Shown piece by piece: positions 1 through 10,976 of a stretch of DNA of 64,000 bases. How positions within the stretch are numbered: the first letter of the stretch is position 1; every line of letters starts with the position of its first letter. This DNA comes from Pisolithus tinctorius (taxonomy: Eukaryota; Basidiomycota; Agaricomycetes; Boletales; Pisolithaceae), in NCBI GenBank assembly GCA_024663395.1, contig JANFAH010000010.1, positions 1,426,001 to 1,490,000 of the forward strand, written 5' to 3'. Under the pieces are notes generated by a model, which searched no databases, was not told where the DNA came from, and saw only the letters and a list, made by a program, of their open reading frames with translations. The position numbers were made by a program, and so were the translations under genes.

Positions 1-185
1 GCCATGTTGAGTGCCTCAGTGGAGGCTGGCCTGGTGAGTGCAGCTTCGCCTGCAAATGAACCATCGGCTTCATGTGAGACTGGATGCAGCACATCACTGT
101 GGTCATCTTTGTAACAGTGTAATTCGTCAAGCAAGTAGTGCATTAGCGTATTGCACTGTATTGGTGGTGTGGAGCAAAAGAGAAG

Positions 186-1529
186 TCAGTACGACACATG
201 CTGATCAACTGCTGCACACCCAGATAGGAAAGAGGGCAACTCACATGCTCGCCTTCTGCCCAAACACGAGGCGTAGGAAGGCATCACATGCCTTGCCCAT
301 ATCAGGGCATGGATAAATCTTATAGCGATTACCTTCGGTAGGAAGAAGATCAGATATGCATCGCCACACCACGATGAAGATGGATGGACACACTTCGCAA
401 GTTGGCTTCCCTCATCCCCTTGTCCAGCTTTTTCTGCCATCCCTTTCAGTTTCTCAAGTGGATCTCAAAGTAAGTGTTAAGCTCATTTATGGTGAGTGCG
501 TGTTCCTCGCCTCGCAGGTATTTCATGAACACAGCATTGATGACAGTCCCATCAAGCTGGACATCTCCATGCTTCAATTTCACCAGTTCATAGTTCCTGT
601 CATGGGTCACTGTCAAAACCGTTGTTAACATCATGGATAGATCGCTAGCACTTTCCTTGTCCAGAGCGTGAATGCAACAGCACCACAGGCCAAGTAATCG
701 AGGTGCCATGTGATTGCTAGCTTTGCCTTGTTACTCAAGCACTTGCTCATCGGCAGCCCTTGCAAGCCTGTCATTGCAAGACGAATATACTGCAATGGGA
801 CATTGAAGGGACATAGAGATTCTGACCAGGTGAGGATCTGATCCATGTACTCCTTTTTCATGGCTCCTGAGTGCATTTGCTCAGCCCCTTTGGAGTTAAC
901 CTTGTGCCTGATAGATGCAACAACATCGCTAACTTCTGCTGAAAGGACTGGGTTACCTTCCCATTGGTGTCATGCATCATTGTGATGCCATTGTCTGCGG
1001 AATGTTGCACCCTCACTGTTGGGAGGAACAGTGCATCGAGGGTATTAGTCAACAAGTACAGGGGTAAAATGAGTGGTCATGGCACACACACCTCGTCCCA
1101 CAACATCTTGAATGCTGCTCGAATTCCGTCGATTGTGCTCTGGCTACAATTCTCCTGGAATCCCTTCCATGAAAGGTAAAGTGCCAATGCTTTATCTGAG
1201 CACTGGTTTGGCACACACTCAAATGCATTCTTGAAATTGGGATCACTGTAGACTTCTGAGTTGTCTACAGCATGGCTTAGAGCTGATGGCAACCCCTCTG
1301 CTGGAAAGTGGCTCCCCAGCCACAAGCGTGCTTGATGGACATGCCTAAAGTATGTTGCCCTCGTCTTTGCTGCTCGCAGGAGAGTTTGCTTGCCGGCTTC
1401 CTTGATTTGATGGACAGTATGCAAGCTCGGCAGTTCCTTTGCAGCAGACACCCTCGCCTTCTTTTTTGGCTTGTTTGGGGACCCAGATGAGGCGGGGTAC
1501 TTAGTAGTCAATGCCTTCTGTCTGGCCAT
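186..1529 (-). pseudogene. Tyrosine-recombinase-like gene relic (basidiomycete family)
   Basis: The reading runs right to left. 1529-1077 gives 150 aa: a basic K/R-rich head followed by a helical N-terminal domain (KALALYLSWKGFQENCSQST) like the SAM-like core-binding domain of tyrosine recombinases. After a short intron the frame resumes near 960 (NPVLSAEVSDVVASIRHK), continues through HSGAMKKEYMDQILTWSESL (about 870-800) and reaches RNYELVKLKHGDV (about 600), which resembles the block leading into the catalytic region. Next comes YFEIHLRN, a TGA stop (446-448), then KGWQKKLDKGMREANLRS. YKIYPCPD and CDAFLRLVFG follow, down to about 190. The final catalytic R-H-R-Y part is not visible. I recognise this family from many basidiomycete genomes, where it is usually annotated as hypothetical; a Crypton-like mobile origin is inference. 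Confidence 0.6.
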
Positions 1530-1754
1530 TATGACAGGATGTTCATCATGGACCTGAACTTGACTTCACAATGTGGGAGTTGTGTGAAGTCACAAGCACA
1601 GGGGCATTAGCTACCATGTCAAATAGTTGTTTATTTCAATTCTAATACACAAGTGGACTTGGCAGAAAGTCTTGACATGTGTGTACTACGGAGTGCAGCA
1701 AGTCAAGTAGTACTAATGTAATGCTAGAGTATTGAATGTGTATTTGACAGATGT

Positions 1755-3225
1755 GTAGTAGGGAGGAGCAAGGCTGTCTGCATGAGGGAAAATGAATGAC
1801 TACAACTTGCGACGGTCCTGTACGAGGCAGGCATATTCTTCGTCAAGCTTGGCATACCTGTAGTGGGGAGTAAGGCTGTCTGCACAAGGGAAAATGAGTG
1901 ATTGCAACTTACAACGGTCCTGTATGAGGCAGGTATATTCTTCATCAACCTTGGGATACCTGTGGTGGGGAGTAAGGCTGTCTGCGCAAGGGGAAATGAA
2001 AGATCAGGCTTCACATACTGTAATGGGGAGTTAGGCTGTCTGCACGAGGGAAAACGAACGACCACAACATATGGGGAGTAAGGCTGTCTGTGCGAGGGGA
2101 AATGAAAGATCAGGCTTTGCATACTGTAGTGGGGAGTTAAGCTGTCTGCGCAAGGGGAAATGAATGATCAGGCTTCGCATACTGTAGTGGAGAGTTAGGC
2201 TGTCTGCGTGAGGGAAAAAAAGCAGCTGCAATGTACATACTGTAATGGGGAGTTAGGCTGTCTGTGCAGGGGGAAATGATAGATCAGGCTTCACATACTG
2301 TAGTGGAGAGTTAGGCTGTCTGCACGAGGGAAAACGAGCGGCTGCGACGTACATACTGTAATGGGAAGTTAGGCTGTCTGCACAAGGGGAAATGAATGAT
2401 CAGGCTTCACATACTGTAATGGGGAGTTAGGCTGTCTGCACGAGGGAAAACGAGCAGCTGTGACATACACACTGTAATGGGGAGTTAGGCTGTCTGCATG
2501 AGGGGAAATGAATGATCAGGCTTTCCATACTGTAATGGGGAGTTAGGCTGTCTGCATGAGGCAAAATGAATGACTGCAACATATGGGGAGTAAGGCTGTC
2601 TATGCAAGGGGAAACGAATGATCAGGCTTCACATACTGTAATGGGGAGTTAGGCTGTCTGTGCGAGGGAAAATGAACGACTGCAACATACAGGGAGTAAG
2701 GCTGTCTATGTGGGGGGAAACGAACGATCAGGCTTCGCATACTGTAATGGGGAGTTAGGCTGTCTGCACAAGGGAAGATGAATGACTGCGATGTACGATG
2801 GACCCATACAGGGCGGGCATATTCTTCATCAAGCTTCGCACACCTGCAGCTGAGGAGTAAGGCTGTCTGCGCAAGGAAAAGCAAATGGCCACAACTCATG
2901 GTGGTCCTGTACAAGGCGAGCATATTCTTCGTCAAACTTCGCATACCTGCAGCTGGGGAGTAAGGCTGTCTGCATGAGCGGAAATGAATGATCAAGCTTC
3001 GCATACCTGTAGTGGGGAGTAAGGCTGTCTGCACAAGGGAAAATGAACAAGTGCAACACACCTGTACGAGGCGAAGCGAATGATCAAGCGTCAAATACCT
3101 GCAGTAGGGAGTAAGGTTGTCTGTGCAAGGGCAAATGAATGACTGCAACACACCTGTATGAGGCGAGCGCACTCTTCATCAAGTTTCACATACCTGTAGT
3201 GGGGAGAAAGGCTGTCTGTGTGAGG
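1755..3225. repeat. Minisatellite, ~58-bp unit, about 25 copies
   Basis: A degenerate tandem array. The core of each unit is GGGGAGTTAGGCTGTCTGC, then a G/A-rich stretch (GAGGGAAAATGAATGA), then TCAGGCTTCGCATACTGTA or a CAACATAC variant. Units vary mainly at CG/TG/CA positions. A few longer variants contain TATTCTTCATCAAGCTT. Open frames across it (for example 3172-2600 on the minus strand) arise from the repeat and are not considered genes. A single diverged unit sits outside the array at 3951-4064. Confidence 0.9.
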
Positions 3226-3334
3226 GACCTTGATGAGACATTGTTGGATATAGCCTGTCTCTGCTGTTTTAATGTTGGTATCAATGGGCCTTCCTCAGGG
3301 CAATAATGTGGCTCACCAATGCACCCTTCTAGCA

Positions 3335-3632
3335 TGATCATGTGCTCCATCGAGGAGTACCCCTGCAAAGACAATGCAGATGCGATTTTGGCTGATGCAT
3401 CTTCGACGCTGACAGGGATAGGTGGGGGTGTGAAGGAAGTTGTGGAGGCGGGTACCACCCCAGCCAAAAGTTGTTTACCAAATGGCAAGTGATGTGAATG
3501 CAAACATCTTCATCTTCGATGTGAGGTGTGTACATGCTCCATCGAGGAGTACCCCTGCGAAGATGATGCAGATGTGATTTTGGCTGACACATCTTCGACA
3601 CCAATGGGGATAGGTGGGGGTGCGGAGGAAAT
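3335..3632. repeat. Tandem duplication of a ~195-bp segment
   Basis: The segment CTCCATCGAGGAGTACCCCT... GGGATAGGTGGGGGTG occurs at about 3345-3430 and again at about 3537-3620, with roughly 10% differences. Both lie in non-coding-looking DNA just beyond the 58-bp minisatellite. Confidence 0.75.
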
Positions 3633-3950
3633 CGCAGAGGTGGGTTTGACAGTGGTATTGATGAGACCTCACTGGCTAAGCCCAGTGCATATTTCAATTT
3701 GTGGGCATCGCAAAATTGACAATCATAAGGAATAAGGTAGGCATGCCATGTGTGATCCCCAGATATAGTATGTGAGGAAGGTGAGATAAATGAGACGGAT
3801 AATATTGGGGCATGGAGATAGGGGAATGCATGTGACTGAGTTGGCAATCACAGAGAGCAATCATCCAGTTGCATCAGGATGCTAGATACACAGCACAAGA
3901 ATGAGAGTGGGCAGGGAAGTCAATGAGATAGACTCACGCACACCCCATAA

Positions 3951-4064
3951 TTTGTTGAGAAGCGGGGAGCAATGCTGTCTGAAGGGGAAAAAGAAAAAGA
4001 AAGTCAACTTGTGATGGTGCTGTATGAGGCGAGTGTATTCTTCGTCAAGCCTTGCTTGCGACTC
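3951..4064. repeat. Isolated diverged copy of the 58-bp minisatellite unit
   Basis: GCGGGGAGCAATGCTGTCTG followed by a G/A-rich run and GTATTCTTCGTCAAGC matches the long variant of the array at 1755-3225, separated from it by about 700 bp. Confidence 0.7.
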
Positions 4065-4239
4065 CAGGGGAGCCATCATTGGACTGGAACTGGCCAAGGA
4101 CAACATAACAAAACTGACATCACACTAGCACCCATACACTGCTGATGGCTTCAAAGTTTGTGAGGGATGGGATGAATAGTGCACACAATGTGCCACTCAC
4201 GAACTGATACAATGCTACAAATACATGTACTAGGCGTGA

Positions 4240-5971
4240 CTAGTCCTCACTCCTCATGAGAACAACATCTCCAGTTTCAAGACACGGTGTGTCCTCACCA
4301 CCTGTCAAGTCAATCACTCTAGCTTCAGGAATTGGCAGAACAAGATTAACCATTGGCTCCGGTGGTCGAAGACCAGCATCCTCATCCACCAATTCCATGC
4401 AAGATGGCCAGGAGGATGGAGCGACAGCGCCTTGCACCAAGTCAGGCCTCAAGTATTCCAACACGATGGCAGGGACCTCCATTTCATAGAACAGGTTACC
4501 ATTACTGACCTCACCCAGCAGCGACGTATGCATGACAGCTGACGGATCCACCTCCACTGGCAACAGAAGGAACCAGCTTGGCACGGAGAGCCTGTAGGTA
4601 GGCAATGACTTGTGGAAATAGCTGTTGACCTGAATGCCACATCGCAGCCCCTCACCATCGACATTGCCCAGCAGCTGCATATGGTGAATGATGAGATGGG
4701 ATAGGCATATTTGGCATAATTGCAAAACTCACCTGTAGAAGGGCACGCATGGCTGCACCAGCACAAGCATCCATCAATGCAGACTGAACAGTATCTGGTG
4801 GCCAGCCAAGGTGCTGCGAGCAGAATGCTGCCAGGGCAGTGAGATTAGGCTGACAAGACATCACACAGGTAATGGGGGGATGTCCATTGTCTGACCACAA
4901 GGTAAGAGGTGACAGATACATTGCCAGGATGGCAGGGTCAGGGAACTCGAAGTGTTCCTCCTTGATGACACGAGCGAGCTCGTGGTACCTATGTCCCAGG
5001 AAGTGCTGAGGATCTGTTCTTAGTACCTCACAGACATTATCGCACCACTTAGTGACGAATTCCATGAACTTGACAAATTGGAGTGAGGTAGCAGCTTCAA
5101 GGAGGGTCCTTCCAAAGCCATAATCTACCAACTGACGGGCGACATCTGTATCACACCAGCAGCAACCTGTCTGTAAATCACACAGAACTGAGTAATGCAT
5201 TTGGGGTACCAGATGCAGTACTTGCATCACTGTCTGCACTGCTCATGAGTGTGATCAGAAGGAGATCACCCCATTCCAGGGCAGCACTATCTTCTATGGC
5301 TTCTGCCGAGTAGACTTCCACATCTTTGTCGCCATGGATGCTATTGTTTATGGCGAGTCAGACAGTTGCACTGGCCATGATTCTATGTGTGAACAGACTC
5401 ACCTACGGAGAACGCAGGTTGCACCAAACAGTAGTGTGTCATTGTAAGGGGTCACCACAGCATCAATAAACCCACATGACTGAAGGCAGCTGAGCTCTGC
5501 CTCCACTTCTCCTGGAGCCTGGTGAGTTGCATTAGCATTGAGCAAGATCCACAGTGAGTGACCTACCACATGCCAATCAAAGCCAAATGCTGTCAGAAGT
5601 TCCTGAAAGCGCTGCACAAGGAGCAATGGAGGGGACCAGCCCAAGACATCCTTTCCCCTCTTGATTTGAGGGCAGTCTGGACCATCGAAAACAAAGTAGG
5701 GGTGGAGGAGCATCCAAGAGATGGTGGAGAGGTGACGGAAGATGGTGGGCATTTCATGGGACTGACCTGTACCGGCTCGACACCATGAGAATATGTTAAG
5801 CAGTGAAAACATCCAAGTGCTAGTATCATTTGTCAGGGACGAGATGGACTGAGCATGGCAGGCCACTAACCTGGCATTAAACCCCACAGCAAGCAAACCT
5901 GCTTTGTCACCAGAGAGGTCAGAGCACTCAGCAGCGAACTCACTGAGTGTGCAGGGTCTTCCTGCAGGCAT
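4240..5971 (-). CDS. XPG/GEN1-like (FEN-superfamily, PIN-fold) nuclease, altered active site
   Basis: A spliced minus-strand gene of the structure-specific nuclease superfamily (Rad2/XPG/FEN1/GEN1). Exon-like blocks: 5960-5399 carries the XPG-N part (HPYFVFDGPDCPQIKRGK) and the XPG-I part (APGEVEAELSCLQSCGFIDA); about 5345-5190 carries DVEVYSAEAIEDSAALEWGD and an LMSSADSD segment at the usual GGDY helix-hairpin position; 5170-4740 carries YGFGRTLLEAATSLQF and downstream helices; 4725-4240 is an acidic C-terminal tail. The two glutamates of GEVEAEL and the aspartate of VFDG are kept. The aspartate normally in 'GIDAS' is Asn (VGFNARL), and the first Asp of the second acidic pair is Tyr (TPYND), so nuclease activity is doubtful. 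The first exon upstream of the 3' splice site near 5962 was not found. The family is abundant in basidiomycetes; this copy may be a diverged paralogue or an early pseudogene. Confidence 0.7.
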
Positions 5972-5989
5972 AAGAAGCTAATTATGAAC

Positions 5990-7028
5990 AGTACATCAAT
6001 GTGCCAGAAGGGAAGAGAGTCATCAAGTACTGACTGGCCACAGTTCACAGTCTCTCATGATGCTCTGAGTGTGGCGACTCATCTGGAGGAAGTCGAGCAA
6101 GGGAGTGATGAAAAGAGCTGGCTGACATAGCCAGTGCCCAGCTGACAAAGACTAGGCTTACCACTTGTCGATGTAAGATGCTGCATCATGGTGGACGAAG
6201 TCATGAGTGGGAAACCAGTTTCAAAAGCCTATCAGCACCAAGCAGATAATGGGAGTGGGAATAGCAACATGTCAGCTGAGTGAAACACTCAGATCAGCAC
6301 TGGCAGGTACTCACCAATAATAATAATCATTCAACGGCCACAGATGGCAGCGAGAGCTTGAAGAGCATCAGGCAACGAAGAGGGAACAATGGGAGGAGGC
6401 AAGGGTTCCTGCCAGCATGCACAGAGCTGCGATACACCATCTGAACCTGCCCTAAGCGATGATGTTAGTGCTGTGATGTCCTCGAGGCCACAAACCGGTT
6501 CAAACTGCAAAGTGCTGGATGCAATTGTAAAGTGCTGCAAAATGACTTTGCAACGGGAAATGTACACCGATTTTTGCGATCACACTGGCTGGATTTGCAA
6601 GGTCGAACCAATAAAATTGGTGAACTATTCGACAGGGCAAGACCCTTGAAGCTTGAAGTTGCCCACTTGCCAACTCAGGTTCCGTGTGATGCTGCAAGTC
6701 ATTACAGTATTACATACAGTACAGTACTACATCTGCAAAAGCTAAGCGCCAAGTTGGCAGCCAAGTTGACACTTAAGTCAGTGTGATTTCCCCATTTGGG
6801 TTCTGCCCAAGTCGTCACTTCAGATCTTTCGATCTGGCCAAGAAACGGTATATCATTAGCTTGTTAGACTACATAACTATGCAGATTTATGCAGACATGA
6901 GGGATGCGAACAAAATCATATCATGCATTGTCACTCAGTTGTTACTGGATTGTACAGACAAGAGATATGAGCAAAATCATATCATGTATTGCTACTCAGT
7001 CATTACTAGACAATGCCATGGCAAGTGA
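5990..7028. other. No gene recognised
   Basis: Contains only short open frames. A minus frame at 6567-6331 (78 aa, proline-rich end) is not recognisable. A 36-bp near-duplicate (GAGCAAAATCATATCATG...) occurs at about 6907 and 6969. Confidence 0.5.
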
Positions 7029-8450
7029 TCATAGTTGTAAATGTAATAGTGAGAATCTCGAAGGAATCTCCTGATGAACTGTTTCAACAAATCCTTGTAT
7101 GGCTTCGAAATCTGCTCCTATGTTTCTCTCTGAGAACTCAACAGCCACGTATCTACCACTTTTGTATTCCCTCAGTGTTGAAACAATCGCAGCACCAGAC
7201 AAGGCAAGGAGTCTTGTGAATGTGTTATTGTTGAGTTGTATTGTGAATCGTTCACCTGGCTGTGCCCACAGCATGGTGAGCAGGAGCTCGATCAGAGCTT
7301 GGTGCCCAAACTCCCTTGCCCCGTCCTGGATCTTGGTCAAAATTCGTTAAATACATTCTGAATCTGAAGTGCTTACCTGTTCATACATAAAGTTGTAGTT
7401 ATCCAAGAGATTGGTAGCTTGTTGGCTGTAGTGCACCAAGATGTTGGCAGACTGGAGTGGAATACTGGAGATGCCAGGGGTAAGCGAGTATGCTACAGGA
7501 ACGAGCAATCTTGCGGCAGCCTTGAATGATGAACGCAGCACATTTCCGCTGCTAACAATTTTTGAAAGAGCCTTCTCTCCACGGATGTCATCAATGATCC
7601 AATATCGTGAATCTGCACATTTGCAAGTCAATGGCAGACTGAAATATGCATGAAGTTCAATGTACCTCCGAGATGAGTGTGAATGGCAGCATCCACAGAC
7701 TGACGAGCAAGGTCGTTTGACACTCCTTGACTTGGGAATGGTGAGCTTGTTAGTATCTCACAGCGAAAATGAGTCTTTGCATCGGCTAAGATTTGTTTCC
7801 GTACAGTGGCATTGATGGCTGATCGTGCAGGCAATGTTGTACCAACCTGGGTGACAACCTCAGCTGTGGGAAGCTCAGCGGGTGGCAAATTTGTGCCCTG
7901 CAGTGCACGTTCATGAGGTGGGCCTGTGATCTCGACATCACTTGCTGCCTGAGAGATAGTCAGTATATAAGTTGAAAGAAAAACACGATACTATACATAC
8001 TCAGATCACACCCCCCTGCATGAATTGTCCATGCTCCACTTCGACAGAGTGTAGAGCAGTAAATGCTGGTACATTTCGGATGGCTTCCAATGGGTATGGT
8101 GTTGGGTGTGTTAAGGATTGAGGGGGTTGGAACCTTGGCTGGACACCATAGTTTGCAGGCACCATAGACTGAGTTGGCATGCTCACTGCATAACCATGCA
8201 GCTCAGGGCCACACCAAGGGTCAGCAGGTTGTGTTGGGTTGATGCTTTCTGCACGGGCACACAACTCAGTGCCATGCAAGGCACCAGCGTAGTTTTGGAT
8301 GTGCTTGGTATACATGGGGATGGGATTTTGAGTGAACTCGCTCTGGATACCAAGCTGGGTTGCGTTCGGAAGGAGGCAGGGGTTGAGCTGACTCCCCCTG
8401 CCTGGTTTCAGGATATCCTGTTATGCATCAGAGATGTATCAGATGTCTGA
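7029..8450 (-). CDS. DUF6532-domain protein (basidiomycete-specific family)
   Basis: A spliced minus-strand gene. The N-terminal part (about 8450-8001) is low-complexity, rich in P/Q/N. A second block (7888-7660) has RKQILADAKTHFRCEILTSS followed by PFPSQG. A third block (7631-7380) has LRSSFKAAARLLVPVAYSL and LLDNYNFMYE. The last block (7340-7029) has FGHQALIELLLTMLWAQPG, GAAIVSTLREYKSGRY and VEFSERN. This order, including the LLDNYNF(M/V)Y signature and the final helix before a short tail, is typical of DUF6532 proteins. Their function is unknown; they are strongly expanded in mushroom-forming fungi. Introns separate the blocks at about 7650, 7375 and 7960. I see no in-frame stop inside the blocks, so the gene may be functional. 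Confidence 0.7.
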
Positions 8451-8806
8451 TACTGTTCTTACCTTGTGTCCTTGGCGACCCACCATCTAGCTGTCAAGTG
8501 TCAAGGTCAGCGAGGACAGTATTTAAGATCAACTAGGTGGTTGGAATGGTCAGCGAGGGAATGTCTCAAGGTGCATTCAATGGCCATCATGATCTCTGTT
8601 TTTGATACAGACTACCCGATATATCACAGATGTGGTCAGGGATTACACAAATGACGGATATACATGCAGTATTGAATATCAACTTATCGCACAGGCAAAT
8701 ACAGCTTCTCTTGAGCACAGCCTATCTGGGCAGGAGCATTTATCAGAACACATCAAAAACCTCACGAAGAAGGTCACGTACCAGCCTCATGGCCAAAGTC
8801 AATGTA

Positions 8807-9436
8807 CTAATCTAGACCACTGGCATCACTTTGAAAAACCATGGATTTGCTGGGAGGTTCCAGTTCACTTGAGTAAGGAACCTCTGATCTGTCACTACTG
8901 GGGACCACGAGATTGCTGTCATCAGACCCGGAGTCACTCAGATTCCCCAAAGGGGAAGCCGGGGATGGAAGTTTGTCAGTAGTGGAGATCTTGGGATCGC
9001 TATTGCTGGACCTGTCTGTGTCGCTCAGATTCCCTGAAGGAGCAGCCCAGGGTTGCAAGAGGTCCTTGGGATCAAAAACACCAATAGAAACGGCTGTATT
9101 CTCACTGTTTCTGAAGCGCCTCTGCAAGTGCTCCAGCATCGTGGACTCCATTTCCAGCAGCCTCTGTGTGGTCTCCTGCTCCTGTGGATGTACATCGAGA
9201 CCTTGATCTTTGCACCACTTCCTCCAAAATTCCAGGCCCTTTTGAGAGACCCTGTTCTGTTCTTCGAAGAACTTTAAAGAGCGACTGTAGAAGGACTTCC
9301 ACCTCTCCTGCCTTTCGAGTTCCCATGTCACCGTAAGAACACAGTGACGGGTCACCTCACAGTCTGCATATTGGGCTTTGACAGTGTCGCGAACAACGTC
9401 CTTCGGTAGTATTGGGATCAATTGCTCCACATCCAA
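8807..9436 (-). CDS. Hypothetical acidic/serine-rich protein
   Basis: An uninterrupted 209-residue frame. Residues 1-120 are predicted helical and charged (WELERQERWKSFYSRSLKFF). The remainder is a low-complexity Ser/Asp/Pro tail with two near repeats of the motif GNLSD(T/S)-D/G. No domain is recognised. It could be a separate gene or the upstream exon of the DUF6532 gene that follows on the same strand. Confidence 0.45.
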   Translation of the reverse strand: MDVEQLIPILPKDVVRDTVKAQYADCEVTRHCVLTVTWELERQERWKSFYSRSLKFFEEQNRVSQKGLEFWRKWCKDQGLDVHPQEQETTQRLLEMESTMLEHLQRRFRNSENTAVSIGVFDPKDLLQPWAAPSGNLSDTDRSSNSDPKISTTDKLPSPASPLGNLSDSGSDDSNLVVPSSDRSEVPYSSELEPPSKSMVFQSDASGLD

Positions 9437-9959
9437 GTTATCCTTCCATGGAGGTCGATTAATTAATTGTTTGCATCAAATCCTCAACTCACCTCGCAGG
9501 GATAGGGGTGTGTGCTTGTGTCGCAGTAGTAAGCAGGAGGTTTGGGATCTGTTAATGCCCTTCCTGTATAAAAGGGCTCTACTTCCAGGATCCATTGAGG
9601 GATTAAATATGGTGAAGACTTGTTGCGGCAAGCTGCTTTAGAAGGTGACATAGGATGGGAGGAAGGACCAAGTTTTTTGTTCCTTTCATGATCTGCTGGA
9701 ATAGGGCCAGGGGATCGAGTTCAGGGAGGATCCAAGTGTAGTCCACCAGACTCCATCGTAAGGACTTCAGTCGTTGGATGAAGAGAGGAAGTGGAGCGTG
9801 GATAGCGGAGCTTGAAAGACTTAGAGGATTTCCAGCTCACACTCCGACACGCCAACCACTCATCAAAGATGGCAGACAACACAGGCAATACAAGTGAATG
9901 GGCATCCCTGTCTAGTAACGAGTAAGTCCAATGCTTCCTGTGTTGGATTGAAGGGTTTG
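9437..9959. other. No gene recognised
   Basis: Short frames only; the minus frame 10059-9721 runs into the adjacent LTR and is not supported as a gene. Confidence 0.5.
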
Positions 9960-10775
9960 TGTCAAAGTCGGACAACACCCCTGGCTCCTTCTTAGGGCGG
10001 AGTTGGAGCGGGTTGGGCTGCGGAGTACAGCGGTCAAAGTCCGAAGCAAATCCGACCACTGGGTGGCGAGATATTCAACAAACAGTGAGCGGAGGGGTAT
10101 GAAGGAAAGTCTCAGAGGCTGAGGTCGGAGTCGGAGCCAGAGGTCAGAGGTTGGAGGTCGGATGAGAGGGCGTTGGGTTCAGCTAGTGCGCTGCCCCCTT
10201 GCGTGAGCTCAGCCCTCGTATTTCAGAGGTGGAGCGGAACTCAGAGGAAGTGGAGACGAAACTCCGGAGGGGACTGAGAGGGAGTCGAAGGTGGGGACTT
10301 TATTCGATATTCGTACTGATTACATCGGAGTACTACATGGCCTTATATACGATGTAGGTCAAGGGCGGTGCAGTACGGAATGTAAACCAATAAGTGTATA
10401 GTGGGTTAGAGTCCTTCCGACACAAGGGATAGAGAGTAGGGACGACAGGGACCTTAACTGAGACAAGGAAACTACTACAACAAGGAAGAGAGGGTAAATA
10501 CCGAAGAGGCGGAAGAATGGAGAAAACCGACACGAGGGCGGAACCCTATCTAGAATGCAGGGCCGCAAGTCCGACAGCCCACGTGACCAACCTTAGGGCG
10601 GAGTTGAGCGGAGTTGGTCAGAACATGGACAGGGGACCTCGGAGAGGTGTGGAGATGTGTTGGGAGGGTCAGAGGAGCGTGGGAACACGTCGGAGGAGGG
10701 CGGAGAAGTGCGGGAACATGTCGGAGGAGGGCGGAGCAGGTATTAGGGGCTTACACTGGTGTCATGGTCATGACA
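9960..10775 (+). mobile_element. Solo LTR, 816 bp, family A (TSD GTTTG)
   Basis: Begins TGTCAAAGTCGG and ends CATGGTCATGACA, with TGTCA/TGACA terminal inverted repeats. It is flanked by a perfect 5-bp duplication GTTTG at 9955-9959 and 10776-10780. An inverted copy of exactly the same length lies at 35383-36198. The sequence is CpG-rich, with many CTCCGACCT/AGGTCGGAG motifs near one end. No internal element or second LTR is present, so it is a solo LTR left after recombination. Orientation of transcription is not certain. Confidence 0.93.
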
Positions 10776-10976
10776 GTTTGAGACTTTGCACCTAGTTGTC
10801 CAACCCCATGTCCTGTATGCCGAGATGTATTTCCCTCAGCCACTGCTGTCTGTGAGCACTTATATAGTGATCCAAGATGTGGTCAGAAGTTCATACCAAC
10901 CCCAGCCACCTTCTCTGTACCAGAGAAATCCTCAAGTAAGCCACACATTGGTCAGTTCCATCCCACATCTGGATAT

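Noticed and set aside
1724..3172. Minus-strand frames of 132 and 190 residues
   Set aside because: Produced by the 58-bp minisatellite; residues just repeat the unit.
9721..10059. Frame with a twin at 36099-36386, suggesting a conserved gene
   Set aside because: The shared part is exactly the edge of the 816-bp LTR copies.
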